Source of the DNA: Alphaproteobacteria bacterium
GTDB taxonomy: Bacteria > Pseudomonadota > Alphaproteobacteria > Micropepsales > Micropepsaceae
Length of the DNA: 64,000 nt
Direction: 5' to 3'
Assembly: GCA_016125165.1 (NCBI GenBank)
Contig: WGMH01000006.1
Span: forward strand, 62,001-126,000
Positions 17,606-25,576 of this stretch are shown here, piece after piece. A model generated the notes under the pieces. The model had not been told where the DNA came from. It did no database searches and worked only from the letters and a program-made list of their open reading frames with translations. The first letter of the stretch is position 1. Each line of letters starts with the position of its first letter. A program made the translations under genes and the position numbers.

Positions 17606-19039
17606 CTAGTTGCCATCCGCTGCCAGATTGCTGAAGCGGGTATAACGATCGTCGAAGAACAGTTCGATCTTGTTGGTGGCGCCATGGCGGTGTTTTTCCA
17701 CCATCACTTCGGCACGGCGATGCACGCGCTCCATTTTTTCGAGCCACTTGGCATGTTCGGTGCTGCCGGGTTCCGGCTCGCGCGACTTCAAATAGTATTC
17801 TTCACGGAACACGAACATGACAACGTCTGCGTCCTGTTCGATGGAGCCGGATTCGCGAAGGTCGGACAGCACGGGCCGCTTGTCATCGCGCGCATCCACG
17901 GCACGCGAAAGTTGCGAGAGCGCGATCACCGGCACATCCAGTTCCTTGGCGAGCACCTTCAGTGATTTGGAAATCTCGGTGATTTCCTGCACCCGGTTTT
18001 CCGGGCGGCCGGACCCTGCAACGAGCTGGATATGGTCGATCATCACGCAGCCGATGTTTTTTTCGCGCTTCATGCGCCGCGCGCGGGCCGCGATCTGCGC
18101 GATGGAGACGCCGCCTGTGTCATCGATATAAAGCGGAAGGCTCGAAAGCTCCTGCATGGTGAGCACGAACTTTTCCCACTCGGTTTCCGTAAACTTGCCG
18201 TTTCGGATTTTCCACATCTCGATTTCGGTCTGCTCGGAGATGATACGACCAGCGAGCTGCTGCGCCGCCATTTCGAGCGAGAAGAACAGGACCGGTGCGC
18301 CGCGCGGCACTTCCGCGCCCGCCTCGGTGTCCTGCACCCACATGCGTGCGGCATGGAAGGCCATGTTGGTGGCGAGCGAGGTTTTGCCCATGCCGGGGCG
18401 GCCCGCGAGGATGATGAGATCGGAAGGTTGAAGACCGCCGAGAAGTGAATCTATGTCGGTGAATCCGGTCACGACGCCGGAAATCTTGCCGCCGCGCGCC
18501 TGCGCCTTCTCGGCAAGCTCGGCCATGCGGCGCAGGCTCTCCGCGAACTCCAGCGGGCCCTCGCCATATTTCGAACTTTCGCTGACGGAATAGAGCGCCT
18601 TTTCCGCCGTTTCGATCTGCGCTTTGGGCGGATTGTCGAGCGGGGCCTCATAGGCCGCGTTGACCATGTCCTCGCCGATGCGGATCAGCGAACGGCGCAC
18701 ATAGAGATCGTGCAGGATGCGCGCGAAATCGCGCACGTTCGGCATGGCGGGCGCAGCCTGCGCAAGGCCCGCGAGATAGGCATGGCCACCGACTTCCTGA
18801 AGCCCTGGATCGGCCTTCATCGCCGCATGAACCGTGAGCGGGGTGAGGATCATGCCGCCGCGCTCGAACTGGCTGACCATCACCTGATAGAGGCGCATGT
18901 GCAGCGGATCGTAGAAATGTTCCGCGCGCAGGATGTTCGACACACGCTCCAGCGCCTGATTGTCCACGAGGATCGCGCCGAGCAAGGCCTGCTCGACATC
19001 GATGTCATACGGGACGTGGCGATAGACTTCCTGTTCCAT
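17606..19039 (-). CDS. dnaB: Replicative DNA helicase DnaB
   Basis: Hexameric 5'-3' helicase of the replisome. 477 residues from ATG 19039. The N-terminal collar domain starts VPYDIDVEQALLGAILVDN. The RecA-like motor has AGRPGMGKTSLA (Walker A), FSLEMAAQQLAGRI, MIDHIQLV (Walker B), and LSQLSRAVDARDDKRPVLSDLRESGSIEQDADVV with the arginine finger region. There is no intein. A GTG at 19108 would add 23 residues, but the ribosome site there is poor. It is transcribed alone. Confidence 0.96.
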   Translation of the reverse strand: MEQEVYRHVPYDIDVEQALLGAILVDNQALERVSNILRAEHFYDPLHMRLYQVMVSQFERGGMILTPLTVHAAMKADPGLQEVGGHAYLAGLAQAAPAMPNVRDFARILHDLYVRRSLIRIGEDMVNAAYEAPLDNPPKAQIETAEKALYSVSESSKYGEGPLEFAESLRRMAELAEKAQARGGKISGVVTGFTDIDSLLGGLQPSDLIILAGRPGMGKTSLATNMAFHAARMWVQDTEAGAEVPRGAPVLFFSLEMAAQQLAGRIISEQTEIEMWKIRNGKFTETEWEKFVLTMQELSSLPLYIDDTGGVSIAQIAARARRMKREKNIGCVMIDHIQLVAGSGRPENRVQEITEISKSLKVLAKELDVPVIALSQLSRAVDARDDKRPVLSDLRESGSIEQDADVVMFVFREEYYLKSREPEPGSTEHAKWLEKMERVHRRAEVMVEKHRHGATNKIELFFDDRYTRFSNLAADGN

Positions 19040-19294
19040 GGGCCTTCGGCTTTGGCGCGCGATGCGGCGGTGTCTGTGATGCGAAACGGGCGCCGAATCA
19101 AGCGCCACGAATCACCGGGAGCAAGCTTAAACCCTCCCCTGCCCCCTCAAAGCGGTGGATAAGAACAGTCACAGAAAATTGCCGCCAAAAGACGCAACGA
19201 TTGTTGTGCGCAAAGTGGGGCGATTTGCGCGGCACGCGCGTTCTCGCTGCGATGCATTCTTGACTTTGTCACCGCGCGGCGGCAGGCGCAGGGC

Positions 19295-19945
19295 ATGTGC
19301 GGAAAGTTCACACAGATGATGGGTTGGGGCGAACTCGTGGCGCTGGCCGATCTGATCGGAACGCAGGGCGGGCCTTCGGAAACGGTGACGCCCATGCGCT
19401 TTGCCAACATCATCCATCTGGACGATGACGGACAGCGCCGCACTTCGCGCATGCGCTGGGGACTGGTCCCGCCGTGGGAGAAAGATCCCATGCGTGGATC
19501 AAAATTCATTCACGCGCGCGCCGAAACGCTGGACGAGAAGCGCACCTTCCGCGATTCCTTCACCAACCGCCGCGGCATTCTGGTGGTTTCCACCTTCAAC
19601 GAGGGCAAGGAAATCACGCCGAAGAAAACCGAGCAGTACACCATCGTGCCGCGCGGGGGCAAACCGCTTTCCATCGCCGTGATCTGGGAACAATGGACGG
19701 AGCGCGCGGCAAGCAGGCTGCTGACCTTCGCCATGGTGACGGTGCCCGCGAACAAACTCATCTCATCCATCACTGACCGCATGCCCGCCGTGGTGCAACC
19801 GGAAGACTGGCCCAAATGGCTCGGCGAAGAACCCGCCCATGCCGAAGAATTAAAGGCGATGCTGGTGCCCTTCGATGGCGAATGGGACATGGGGCCGGAA
19901 AAGCCAAAGACGAAGAAAGACGCGAGCCAGCCGGGGCTTTTCTGA
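19295..19945 (+). CDS. SRAP (SOS-response-associated peptidase/HMCES-like) protein, divergent
   Basis: SRAP proteins crosslink through Cys2 to abasic sites in single-stranded DNA. This 216-residue protein begins MCGKF, so Cys2 is present after Met removal, and it keeps RMRWGLVPPW, HARAET and TDRMPAVV landmarks. Compared with E. coli YedK, the active-site Asn75 position reads His (IHARAET) and the His160 position reads Thr (SITDRMP), while the Glu105 position seems kept (TFNEG). The NVAPT motif is also absent. Family assignment is good; crosslinking activity is uncertain. A Lys-rich tail ends the protein. Confidence 0.8.
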   Translation: MCGKFTQMMGWGELVALADLIGTQGGPSETVTPMRFANIIHLDDDGQRRTSRMRWGLVPPWEKDPMRGSKFIHARAETLDEKRTFRDSFTNRRGILVVSTFNEGKEITPKKTEQYTIVPRGGKPLSIAVIWEQWTERAASRLLTFAMVTVPANKLISSITDRMPAVVQPEDWPKWLGEEPAHAEELKAMLVPFDGEWDMGPEKPKTKKDASQPGLF

Positions 19946-19949
19946 GCCG

Positions 19950-20309
19950 CTATTTCTTCGCGAACAGCGCGGCATAAATCTCCGGCTTGAAGCCGACCGT
20001 GAGCCTGCCACCTACATCCAGCACCGGCCGCTTGATCATGGAGGGCTGCGCCAGCATCAGCGCGATGGCCTTTTTCTCGGTGACATTTTCCCTGTCGGCA
20101 TCGGGCAGCTTCTTGAAGGTTGTGCCCGCGCGGTTCAGGAGAACTTCCCAGCCCACAATCTTCGCCCAGCCTTCCAGCGTCGCTTTCGCGATGCCCTCGG
20201 CTTTGTAGTCATGGAAGACGTAGGCGATCTTGTGCGCATCGAGCCACGCGCGCGCCTTCTTCATCGTGTCGCAGTTCTTGATGCCGTAAAGGCTGACGGG
20301 TTTGGACAT
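19950..20309 (-). CDS. ArsC/Spx-family thioredoxin-fold reductase (YffB-like)
   Basis: 119 residues from ATG 20309, nine bases after GGAAGAG. The opening VSLYGIKNCDTMKKARAWLDAH carries the single redox cysteine of the family (KNCDTMKKA). Other marks are YVFHDYKAEG and SMIKRPVLDVGG with the conserved Lys-Arg-Pro. YffB-like members lack a proven arsenate reductase activity and are often glutathione-dependent thiol reductases. It converges with the SRAP gene, four bases apart, and diverges from the ArsR/DUF2087 gene. Confidence 0.85.
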   Translation of the reverse strand: MSKPVSLYGIKNCDTMKKARAWLDAHKIAYVFHDYKAEGIAKATLEGWAKIVGWEVLLNRAGTTFKKLPDADRENVTEKKAIALMLAQPSMIKRPVLDVGGRLTVGFKPEIYAALFAKK

Positions 20310-20350
20310 GGATTGCGCTCTTCCGTTCAACACCCAGCCTAGCAGGGGGC

Positions 20351-20394
20351 TTGTATTTCGACAATTGTCTAATTAGATAGATTGTAAATTAGAC
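20351..20394 (+). promoter_or_regulatory. Promoter and inverted-repeat operator of the ArsR/DUF2087 gene
   Basis: TTGTAT (20351-20356) and TAGATA (20374-20379) are spaced by 17 bases. Over the -10 lies an inverted repeat GTCTAATT (20367-20374) / AATTAGAC (20387-20394); the same bases also form a near direct repeat ATTGTcTAATTAGA / ATTGTaAATTAGA. Position and symmetry suggest autorepression by the downstream ArsR-type protein. Confidence 0.6.
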
Positions 20395-20411
20395 GATGAT
20401 CGAAGAAAGCC

Positions 20412-20990
20412 ATGACCGAAACCCTGCTCGAATTCTTCAAGGCGATGGCCCATGAAAGCCGCCTTGCCATCGTCGGCCTGCTCGCGGGCGGCGAAAAAAG
20501 CGTTCAGGAACTGGCCGCCGCGCTGAACCTGAAAGAGCCGACCGTCTCACATCACCTCGCCATGCTGAAGAAGCAGGGCATCGTGACCGCGCGCGCCGAG
20601 GGCACCACCCGCTGGCACGCGCTCGATCGGGATGCTTTGTCCAAACTTTCCAAGCGCATCCTTCAGCCGGAGGCCGAGCGCCTGAAACGCGCGACACCGC
20701 GCGAGGCGGAGGATTTCGATACCAAGGTCCTAAAAACCTTCGTGAATGCGGACGGTACACTCAAGCAAATTCCTGCAATGCGCAAAAAGCGCGGCGCGGT
20801 GCTGCGCTGGCTGATGCGCGATTTCGCGGAGGGCAAGCGCTATCCCGAGAAAGAGGTGAACGCGATCATCCAGACCCATTACTGGGACAGCGCCACGCTC
20901 CGCCGCGAGCTGATCGGTCACACCATGCTGGCCCGAAAGGACCGCATCTATTGGCGCTTGCCGCAAGAGCAATGGAAAGTGGGCGGCTGA
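20412..20990 (+). CDS. ArsR-type regulator fused to DUF2087
   Basis: 192 residues. The N-terminal winged helix (LLEFFKAMAHESRLAIVGLL ... EPTVSHHLAMLKKQGIVTARAEGTTRWHAL) is a typical ArsR DNA-binding domain without an obvious metal-binding cysteine set. The C-terminal half (KTFVNADGTLKQIPAMRKKRGAVLRWLMRDF ... YPEKEVNAIIQTHYWDSATLRRELI) matches DUF2087. That domain is commonly fused to such regulators or follows them; its ligand is unknown. GAAGAAAG precedes the ATG. An operator-like repeat overlaps the promoter. Confidence 0.82.
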   Translation: MTETLLEFFKAMAHESRLAIVGLLAGGEKSVQELAAALNLKEPTVSHHLAMLKKQGIVTARAEGTTRWHALDRDALSKLSKRILQPEAERLKRATPREAEDFDTKVLKTFVNADGTLKQIPAMRKKRGAVLRWLMRDFAEGKRYPEKEVNAIIQTHYWDSATLRRELIGHTMLARKDRIYWRLPQEQWKVGG

Positions 20991-21073
20991 ACCCGCCGGG
21001 GCCGGAGCGAACAGCCCGGCCTGCCATGCGATTTGACGCCAGCGCCGCGCCGCTTGCCGCGATTTTGGCGCCC

Positions 21074-21094
21074 AATCACCCTTTCGGGCGATGG
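21074..21094 (+). promoter_or_regulatory. 21-bp repeated upstream element, copy 1
   Basis: This is the same element as at 29558-29578, differing at one base in 21 (TTT versus TTC in the middle). It contains an imperfect inverted repeat ATCACCC / GGGCGAT and ends 53 bases before the VOC gene start. The second copy ends 54 bases before its gene. Fixed spacing argues for a promoter or operator rather than chance. Confidence 0.45.
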
Positions 21095-21147
21095 ATGCGG
21101 CGGTGGCGGCCCCTTATGGTTCCGAGGCAAATCAAGGAACGCCGCGC

Positions 21148-21528
21148 ATGTCACCCTTTTCGTCCGCCACACCCATGGCCTTCATCTATGTGAGCGACCG
21201 GGCGCGAACGCTGGCATTTTATACCGGCACGCTCGGCTTCACGGTGCGCGATTCCGATGACTATGGCGACCTTCTCGAACTCGGCGGCGTTCTGCTGCGC
21301 GTCACGGTGATGCCCGACCAGAAGCCGCATGCGCACCCCGTTCTCGGATGGGATGTGGCCGACATGAACGCAGTCGCCGCCGCGCTGGCGCAGAAGGGCA
21401 TCGCCTTCACCGTCTATGAAGGCATGGGGCAGGACGCGCGCGGGATCTGGACCGCGCCGGATGGAAAATCGAAACTCGCCTGGTTCTCCGACCCGGACGG
21501 CAACGTGCTGATGGTCACGCAAGGATAG
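21148..21528 (+). CDS. VOC-superfamily (glyoxalase-fold) protein
   Basis: 126 residues of the vicinal-oxygen-chelate fold: MAFIYVSDRARTLAFYTGTLGFTVRD forms the first beta-alpha-beta-beta-beta unit and AWFSDPDGNVLMVTQG closes the second. Metal-ligand positions are incomplete, so it may be a binding or resistance protein rather than a glyoxalase. ATG 21148 is preferred over 21091 because the extra residues are off-family and the region carries a conserved upstream element. DUF1801 follows 18 bases later. Confidence 0.8.
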   Translation: MSPFSSATPMAFIYVSDRARTLAFYTGTLGFTVRDSDDYGDLLELGGVLLRVTVMPDQKPHAHPVLGWDVADMNAVAAALAQKGIAFTVYEGMGQDARGIWTAPDGKSKLAWFSDPDGNVLMVTQG

Positions 21529-21546
21529 GAACAGGGGCGCGCAACC

Positions 21547-21984
21547 ATGCCGGCCAAAGCAAAGAACGCAAACAAGACGAAGGAAACGCGCGCGGATGTG
21601 GCGGGCATCGTTGCCAAGGTCGCCGATGCAGGCCAGCGCGCGGATGCCGAAACGCTGGTCGCGCTTCTCTCCAAACTCTCCGGCGAGCCGGCGAAGATGT
21701 GGGGGCCGAGCATCATCGGCTTCGGGCGCTATCACTACAAATATGAAAGCGGGCGCGAGGGCGAGATGTGCCGCATCGGCTTTTCGCCACGCAAGGGCGC
21801 GACCGTTCTCTATGCGGGATGCGAAGAAGGCGAGAAGGCCAAATTCCTCGCCAAGCTCGGCAAGGTGAAGACCGGCAAAGGCTGCATCTACATCAAGACG
21901 CTGGCGGATGTGGACATGAAGGTGCTCGAAGCCTTGTGCAAGGCGTCACTGGCGCATTCGAAGAAGACGTATCCGCAAGGGTGA
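21547..21984 (+). CDS. DUF1801 domain protein
   Basis: 145 residues: a Lys/Ala-rich N-terminus, then ALLSKLSGEPAKMWGPSIIGFGRYHYKYESGREGEMCRIGFSPRKGATVLY, the characteristic DUF1801 core, and a C-terminal GKVKTGKGCIYIKTLADVD segment. The fold is YdhG-like and the function is unknown. It is probably cotranscribed with the VOC gene. Such proteins often sit near AHSA1 and ArsR genes, as here. Confidence 0.82.
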   Translation: MPAKAKNANKTKETRADVAGIVAKVADAGQRADAETLVALLSKLSGEPAKMWGPSIIGFGRYHYKYESGREGEMCRIGFSPRKGATVLYAGCEEGEKAKFLAKLGKVKTGKGCIYIKTLADVDMKVLEALCKASLAHSKKTYPQG

Positions 21985-22012
21985 CGCGTCGGCGGTGCCG
22001 CTTGCGCATCGT

Positions 22013-22050
22013 TTGGATTTGCGCTTACACTGAACCATATGGTTCAGTGT
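22013..22050 (+). promoter_or_regulatory. Promoter with a perfect 24-bp palindromic operator
   Basis: TTGGAT (22013-22018) and CATATG (22036-22041) are 17 bases apart. A perfect palindrome with arms ACACTGAACCAT / ATGGTTCAGTGT fills 22027-22050, covering the -10 and ending one base before the ATG at 22051. The expected transcription start lies within a few bases of that ATG, so the mRNA may be leaderless. Binding of the ArsR product here would block polymerase. Confidence 0.75.
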
Positions 22051-22404
22051 ATGACAGCCCGTCTCGATGCCTCCTTTGCCGCCCTTTCGGATGCGACGCG
22101 GCGCGGCGTGCTGGAGCAGCTGGGGCGCGCGGACTCCTCGATCAGCGACCTCGCCGGCAAATTCCGCATGACCCTCACGGGCATGAAGAAACACATCGGC
22201 GTGCTGGAAGAGGCTGGGCTGGTAGCCACGGAGAAGGTCGGGCGCGTGCGCCTGTGCAGGCTTGGCCCGCGGCGGCTGGCGGAAGAAACCGCGTGGCTCG
22301 AAGCCTATCGCCGCCATTGGGCCGCGCGCTTCGATGCGCTGGACAGCGTGATTGAGGATTTGCAGCAGAAGGAAAAGGCCCATGGCCGAAAACGACAAAA
22401 ATAA
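22051..22404 (+). CDS. ArsR-family regulator paired with an AHSA1 protein
   Basis: 117 residues from ATG 22051, which directly abuts the palindrome; ATG 22039 lies inside the operator and is less likely. A single winged-helix domain: FAALSDATRRGVLEQLGRADSSISDLAGKFRMTLTGMKKHIGVLEEAGLVATEKVGRVRLCRL. It has no metal-site cysteine pattern. This regulator type is classically encoded just before an SRPBCC/AHSA1 gene, as here with a 23-base overlap, and likely controls it together with itself. Confidence 0.87.
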   Translation: MTARLDASFAALSDATRRGVLEQLGRADSSISDLAGKFRMTLTGMKKHIGVLEEAGLVATEKVGRVRLCRLGPRRLAEETAWLEAYRRHWAARFDALDSVIEDLQQKEKAHGRKRQK

Positions 22405-22885
22405 TCCCGCTCCCGGGAAGCACCCCACCATCGTGGAGCGCACATCCGACCGCGAGATCGTCGTCACGCGGCGCTTCAACGCCCCGGCGCGCATCGTGTT
22501 CGATGCCTGGACCAAGCCAGAACTGCTGCAGCGCTGGTGGACGCCGCGATCCTTCGGCATCACCTTCGTGTCGTGCGAAATCGATGCGCGCACCGGCGGC
22601 AGCTACCGCTTCGTGTTCCGCCACGCGGCAGCGCCCGAGCCCATGGCGTTCTTCGGGCGCTATCTGGAAGTGATCCCGCCCACGCGCCTTGTGTGGACGA
22701 ACGCGGAAAGCGGCGAGAACGGCTCGGTGACCACGCTGACATTGGAAGAACGCGACGGCGTAACGCTCGCCATCATGCACGACCTCTATCCCACCAAGGA
22801 AGCCGCCGACGAAGCCATCGCCACCGGCAGCACCGGCGGGTTCGAGGAGATGTTCGCGCAGCTGGATGGGGTGTTGGCGGCGTAG
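22382..22885 (+). CDS. SRPBCC (AHSA1-like) protein
   Basis: 167 residues from ATG 22382. The START-like fold is recognised by REIVVTRRFNAPARIVFDAWTKPELLQRWWTP, GGSYRFVFR, FFGRYLEVIPPTRLVWTN and the C-terminal TGSTGGFEEMFAQLDGVLA. These proteins have a hydrophobic ligand pocket; the ligand is unknown. It overlaps the regulator gene by 23 bases, indicating coupled translation. A second AHSA1 protein occurs at 39486-39929 under a different regulator. Confidence 0.88.
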   Translation: MAENDKNNPAPGKHPTIVERTSDREIVVTRRFNAPARIVFDAWTKPELLQRWWTPRSFGITFVSCEIDARTGGSYRFVFRHAAAPEPMAFFGRYLEVIPPTRLVWTNAESGENGSVTTLTLEERDGVTLAIMHDLYPTKEAADEAIATGSTGGFEEMFAQLDGVLAA

Positions 22886-22923
22886 AACAACAACTAGAGC
22901 TGAGCCGCTAACTATTCGTTGAC

Positions 22924-23862
22924 CTAGCGTGGATCAATCTGAAAAGCGAACTTCGTGGTAAAGTGAGTGACAATTTGAAATGGCATGCTACCAATTCTTG
23001 CGATACTTTGGAAATTTGCAGTACCGCTAAATTCAGTGCTCGCTAAGTATCCGGTCGCTTGCCCTTGCAATATCACATCCATGTCGAATCCGAGATCGGA
23101 GGCCTTCCATTGCAACAAATCGTACGTGGGTTGCCCCCTTCGAAGCTCGTACGAAGCGAGGATGTCAAAAACCGAGGGCATCGCAGAGTCTGTTGAAATG
23201 GACTCCCCAAGGCAAACGTATTCAAATTCATCCAAGTGCGCGGCTTGAAGCATGGGCTTCATGTCATCATGCGGCGGATACCAAGAAATCTGTACCCTGA
23301 TCCGAGATGCCTCGTCTCGCCATATGCGCCCACCTCGCGCGGTTGAACTCATACCGACTATCTTTGCAGTTTGCGACTTCAGGTTCTGCAACACGGGCGC
23401 GGGCAACGGAAAATCCGTTTCAATCTCATTCCCAACATGCGTGTTCCGTCCGCCCACAATCTTGGCATCGCCACGAAAGCCTGGAGCAAGTGGTGCTCGC
23501 AAATCCACAACTGGAGGCGTGCAATCGCGCCGAATCGCGAGCGGACTTAGAAGACCCATCACTCTCTGTGCAAGTGTTTCGCCAGTAGTTACTTCTAGGT
23601 CCAGTATTGGTTTGTCGTTGGATGTTTGCGTGGAGAAAAACAACAAAAAGCGCTGACCATTGAGCACTGCCGCGTAGTGACCGGACACCTCAGGATGACG
23701 TGCATATGAGATAGTCTGGTCGATATCGTCGATAGATATCTTCTGATTTGGGGGTTTCGTTTCCAGAATCCAGCGACCAGCACCGGCCACCGTGAGCATG
23801 TAGTCAGCCGCACCACCTTGGGGGAGTGGTATATCGGCACTCTTCTTGCGCCCCAGCTGCAT
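22924..23862 (-). CDS. HsdR_N / PD-(D/E)XK nuclease-like protein, 5'-interrupted
   Basis: 312 readable residues from an internal ATG at 23862. The start region GGAADYMLTV...GRWILETKPP supplies the D-(E)XK residues of a type I restriction R-subunit N-terminal nuclease domain; no helicase follows, so it is a solitary nuclease-like gene with an unassigned C-terminal half. The true gene probably begins at ATG 23988: the intervening codons encode PFLRALGYDSGTANGIEREHKL, typical of HsdR_N, but codon 12 is TAG. The gene is visibly AT-richer than its neighbours, suggesting transfer. Activity of the shortened product is doubtful. Confidence 0.6.
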   Translation of the reverse strand: MQLGRKKSADIPLPQGGAADYMLTVAGAGRWILETKPPNQKISIDDIDQTISYARHPEVSGHYAAVLNGQRFLLFFSTQTSNDKPILDLEVTTGETLAQRVMGLLSPLAIRRDCTPPVVDLRAPLAPGFRGDAKIVGGRNTHVGNEIETDFPLPAPVLQNLKSQTAKIVGMSSTARGGRIWRDEASRIRVQISWYPPHDDMKPMLQAAHLDEFEYVCLGESISTDSAMPSVFDILASYELRRGQPTYDLLQWKASDLGFDMDVILQGQATGYLASTEFSGTANFQSIARIGSMPFQIVTHFTTKFAFQIDPR

Positions 23863-23988
23863 GGCCGCGTATCGGAGCTTGTGCTCGCGCTCGATACCGT
23901 TTGCCGTTCCACTGTCGTAACCGAGCGCCCTCAGAAATGGTGTCGCAATTTCCTACCTCACATCACTTTCATTTCTGAGCGACACCAT
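23863..23988 (-). pseudogene. Displaced 5' end of the nuclease gene with in-frame amber codon
   Basis: ATG at 23988 follows GAGGAAT and opens MVSLRNESDVR, then TAG (23953-23955). The same frame continues with EIATPFLRALGYD up to the internal ATG at 23862. The family-like residues on both sides of the stop show that these codons were once, or still are, translated. No ATG, GTG or TTG lies between the stop and 23862. Confidence 0.65.
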
Positions 23989-24020
23989 ATTCCTCAAAAC
24001 CTCAAATCAACGATGGGCAC

Positions 24021-25568
24021 TCACTCCCATTCTATGGTTCCGGGAGGCTTGCTCGTGTAATCATACACCACCCGATTCACGCCGCGCACTTCGTTGACGA
24101 TGCGGGTGGCGGTGCGGCCGAGGAATTTGCTTTCGAAGGGATAGAAATCCGCCGTCATGCCGTCTGTCGAGGTGACGGCGCGGAGGGCGCAGACGTAATC
24201 ATAGGTGCGGTCGTCGCCCATCACACCCACGGTCTTCACCGGCAGGAGCACGGCGAAGGCCTGCCAGATCTCGTCGTAGAGGCCGGCCTTGCGGATTTCA
24301 TCCAGATAGATGGTGTCGGCCTTCCTGAGGATTTCCAGCTTCTCGCGCGTGATCTCGCCCGGCACGCGGATGGCAAGGCCCGGACCCGGAAAGGGATGAC
24401 GGCCGACGAAGGAAGGCGGCAGGCCAAGCTCGCGCCCGAGCGCGCGCACTTCATCCTTGAAGAGTTCGCGCAACGGTTCGACCAGCTTCATCTTCATGCG
24501 TTCGGGAAGCCCGCCCACATTGTGATGCGACTTGATGGTGACCGAAGGCCCGCCGATGGCCGAGATGCTTTCGATCACGTCCGGGTAAAGCGTGCCCTGC
24601 GCCAGGAATTCCGCGCCGCCGATCTTGTGCGCCTCGCCATCGAACACATCGATGAAGGTGGAGCCGATGATCTTGCGCTTCTTCTCCGGATCGGAAACGC
24701 CTTCGAGGCGGCCCAGGAACAATTCCTGCGCTTCGGCATGCACCAGCGGGATATTGTAATGCCCGCGGAACAACGAAACGACCTCTTCGCTTTCGCCCGC
24801 GCGCATGAGCCCGGTATCGACGAAGATGCAGGTGAGCTGATCGCCGATGGCTTCATGGATGAGCACGGCGGCCACCGAAGAATCCACGCCGCCCGAAAGC
24901 CCGCAGATGACTTTCGACTTGCCGACCTGATGGCGGATGCGGTCAATCGCTTCGGCGCGGAAGGCGCGCATGTTCCAGTCTGCCGGAATGCCCGCGATGT
25001 TCTGCACGAAGTTGCGCAAGAGCGCGCCGCCGCGCGGGGTGTGCACCACTTCGGGATGGAACATCACCGCATAGAATTTGCGCGCCTCATCGGCCACCAC
25101 GGCAAACGGCGCGTTCTCGGAATGCGCGATCACCTTGAAGCCGGACGGAAGACCCATCACGCGATCGCCATGGCTCATCCACACGTCGTCTGTCGCGCCG
25201 ATGGGCCACAGATTGTCGAACAGCGGCGATTGGCCGGTGACTTCCAAGGTCGCGCGGCCGAATTCTTTTTCGTTGGAAGGTTCAACGATGCCGCCGAGCT
25301 GCTTCACCATCGTCTGCTGGCCGTAGCAGATGCCGAGCACGGGCACGCCCATCTCGAACACCATCTGTGGCGCGCGCGGCGTGCCTTCCTGCGTAACGGT
25401 GGAAGGGCCGCCGGAGAGGATGATGGCTTTGGGCGGGGTGGCTTTCAGAACCTCTTCGGCCTTGTTGTAAGGCACGATCTCCGCATAGACGCCGCCTTCG
25501 CGAACACGCCTTGCGATGAGTTGGGTGACCTGGGAGCCGAAATCGATGACGAGGACGGGAGCGCTCAT
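24021..25568 (-). CDS. guaA: GMP synthase (glutamine-hydrolysing)
   Basis: Converts XMP to GMP. 515 residues from ATG 25568; the longer frame to 25805 is not family-like. The class I glutaminase domain has nucleophile Cys81 in GICYGQQ and the His/Glu pair in HPEVVHTP. The ATP-pyrophosphatase domain has SGGVDSSV, and the C-terminal dimer domain ends [10 protein letters not shown]. It lies eight bases downstream of rsmB on the same strand. guaB is 1.9 kb away on that strand, with nudK between on the opposite one. Confidence 0.97.
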   Translation of the reverse strand: MSAPVLVIDFGSQVTQLIARRVREGGVYAEIVPYNKAEEVLKATPPKAIILSGGPSTVTQEGTPRAPQMVFEMGVPVLGICYGQQTMVKQLGGIVEPSNEKEFGRATLEVTGQSPLFDNLWPIGATDDVWMSHGDRVMGLPSGFKVIAHSENAPFAVVADEARKFYAVMFHPEVVHTPRGGALLRNFVQNIAGIPADWNMRAFRAEAIDRIRHQVGKSKVICGLSGGVDSSVAAVLIHEAIGDQLTCIFVDTGLMRAGESEEVVSLFRGHYNIPLVHAEAQELFLGRLEGVSDPEKKRKIIGSTFIDVFDGEAHKIGGAEFLAQGTLYPDVIESISAIGGPSVTIKSHHNVGGLPERMKMKLVEPLRELFKDEVRALGRELGLPPSFVGRHPFPGPGLAIRVPGEITREKLEILRKADTIYLDEIRKAGLYDEIWQAFAVLLPVKTVGVMGDDRTYDYVCALRAVTSTDGMTADFYPFESKFLGRTATRIVNEVRGVNRVVYDYTSKPPGTIEWE

Positions 25569-25576
25569 GCGGGCTC

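Noticed and set aside
22039-22404. ArsR start at ATG 22039
   Set aside because: That ATG lies in the centre of the operator palindrome and adds four residues not typical of the family; ATG 22051 is preferred.
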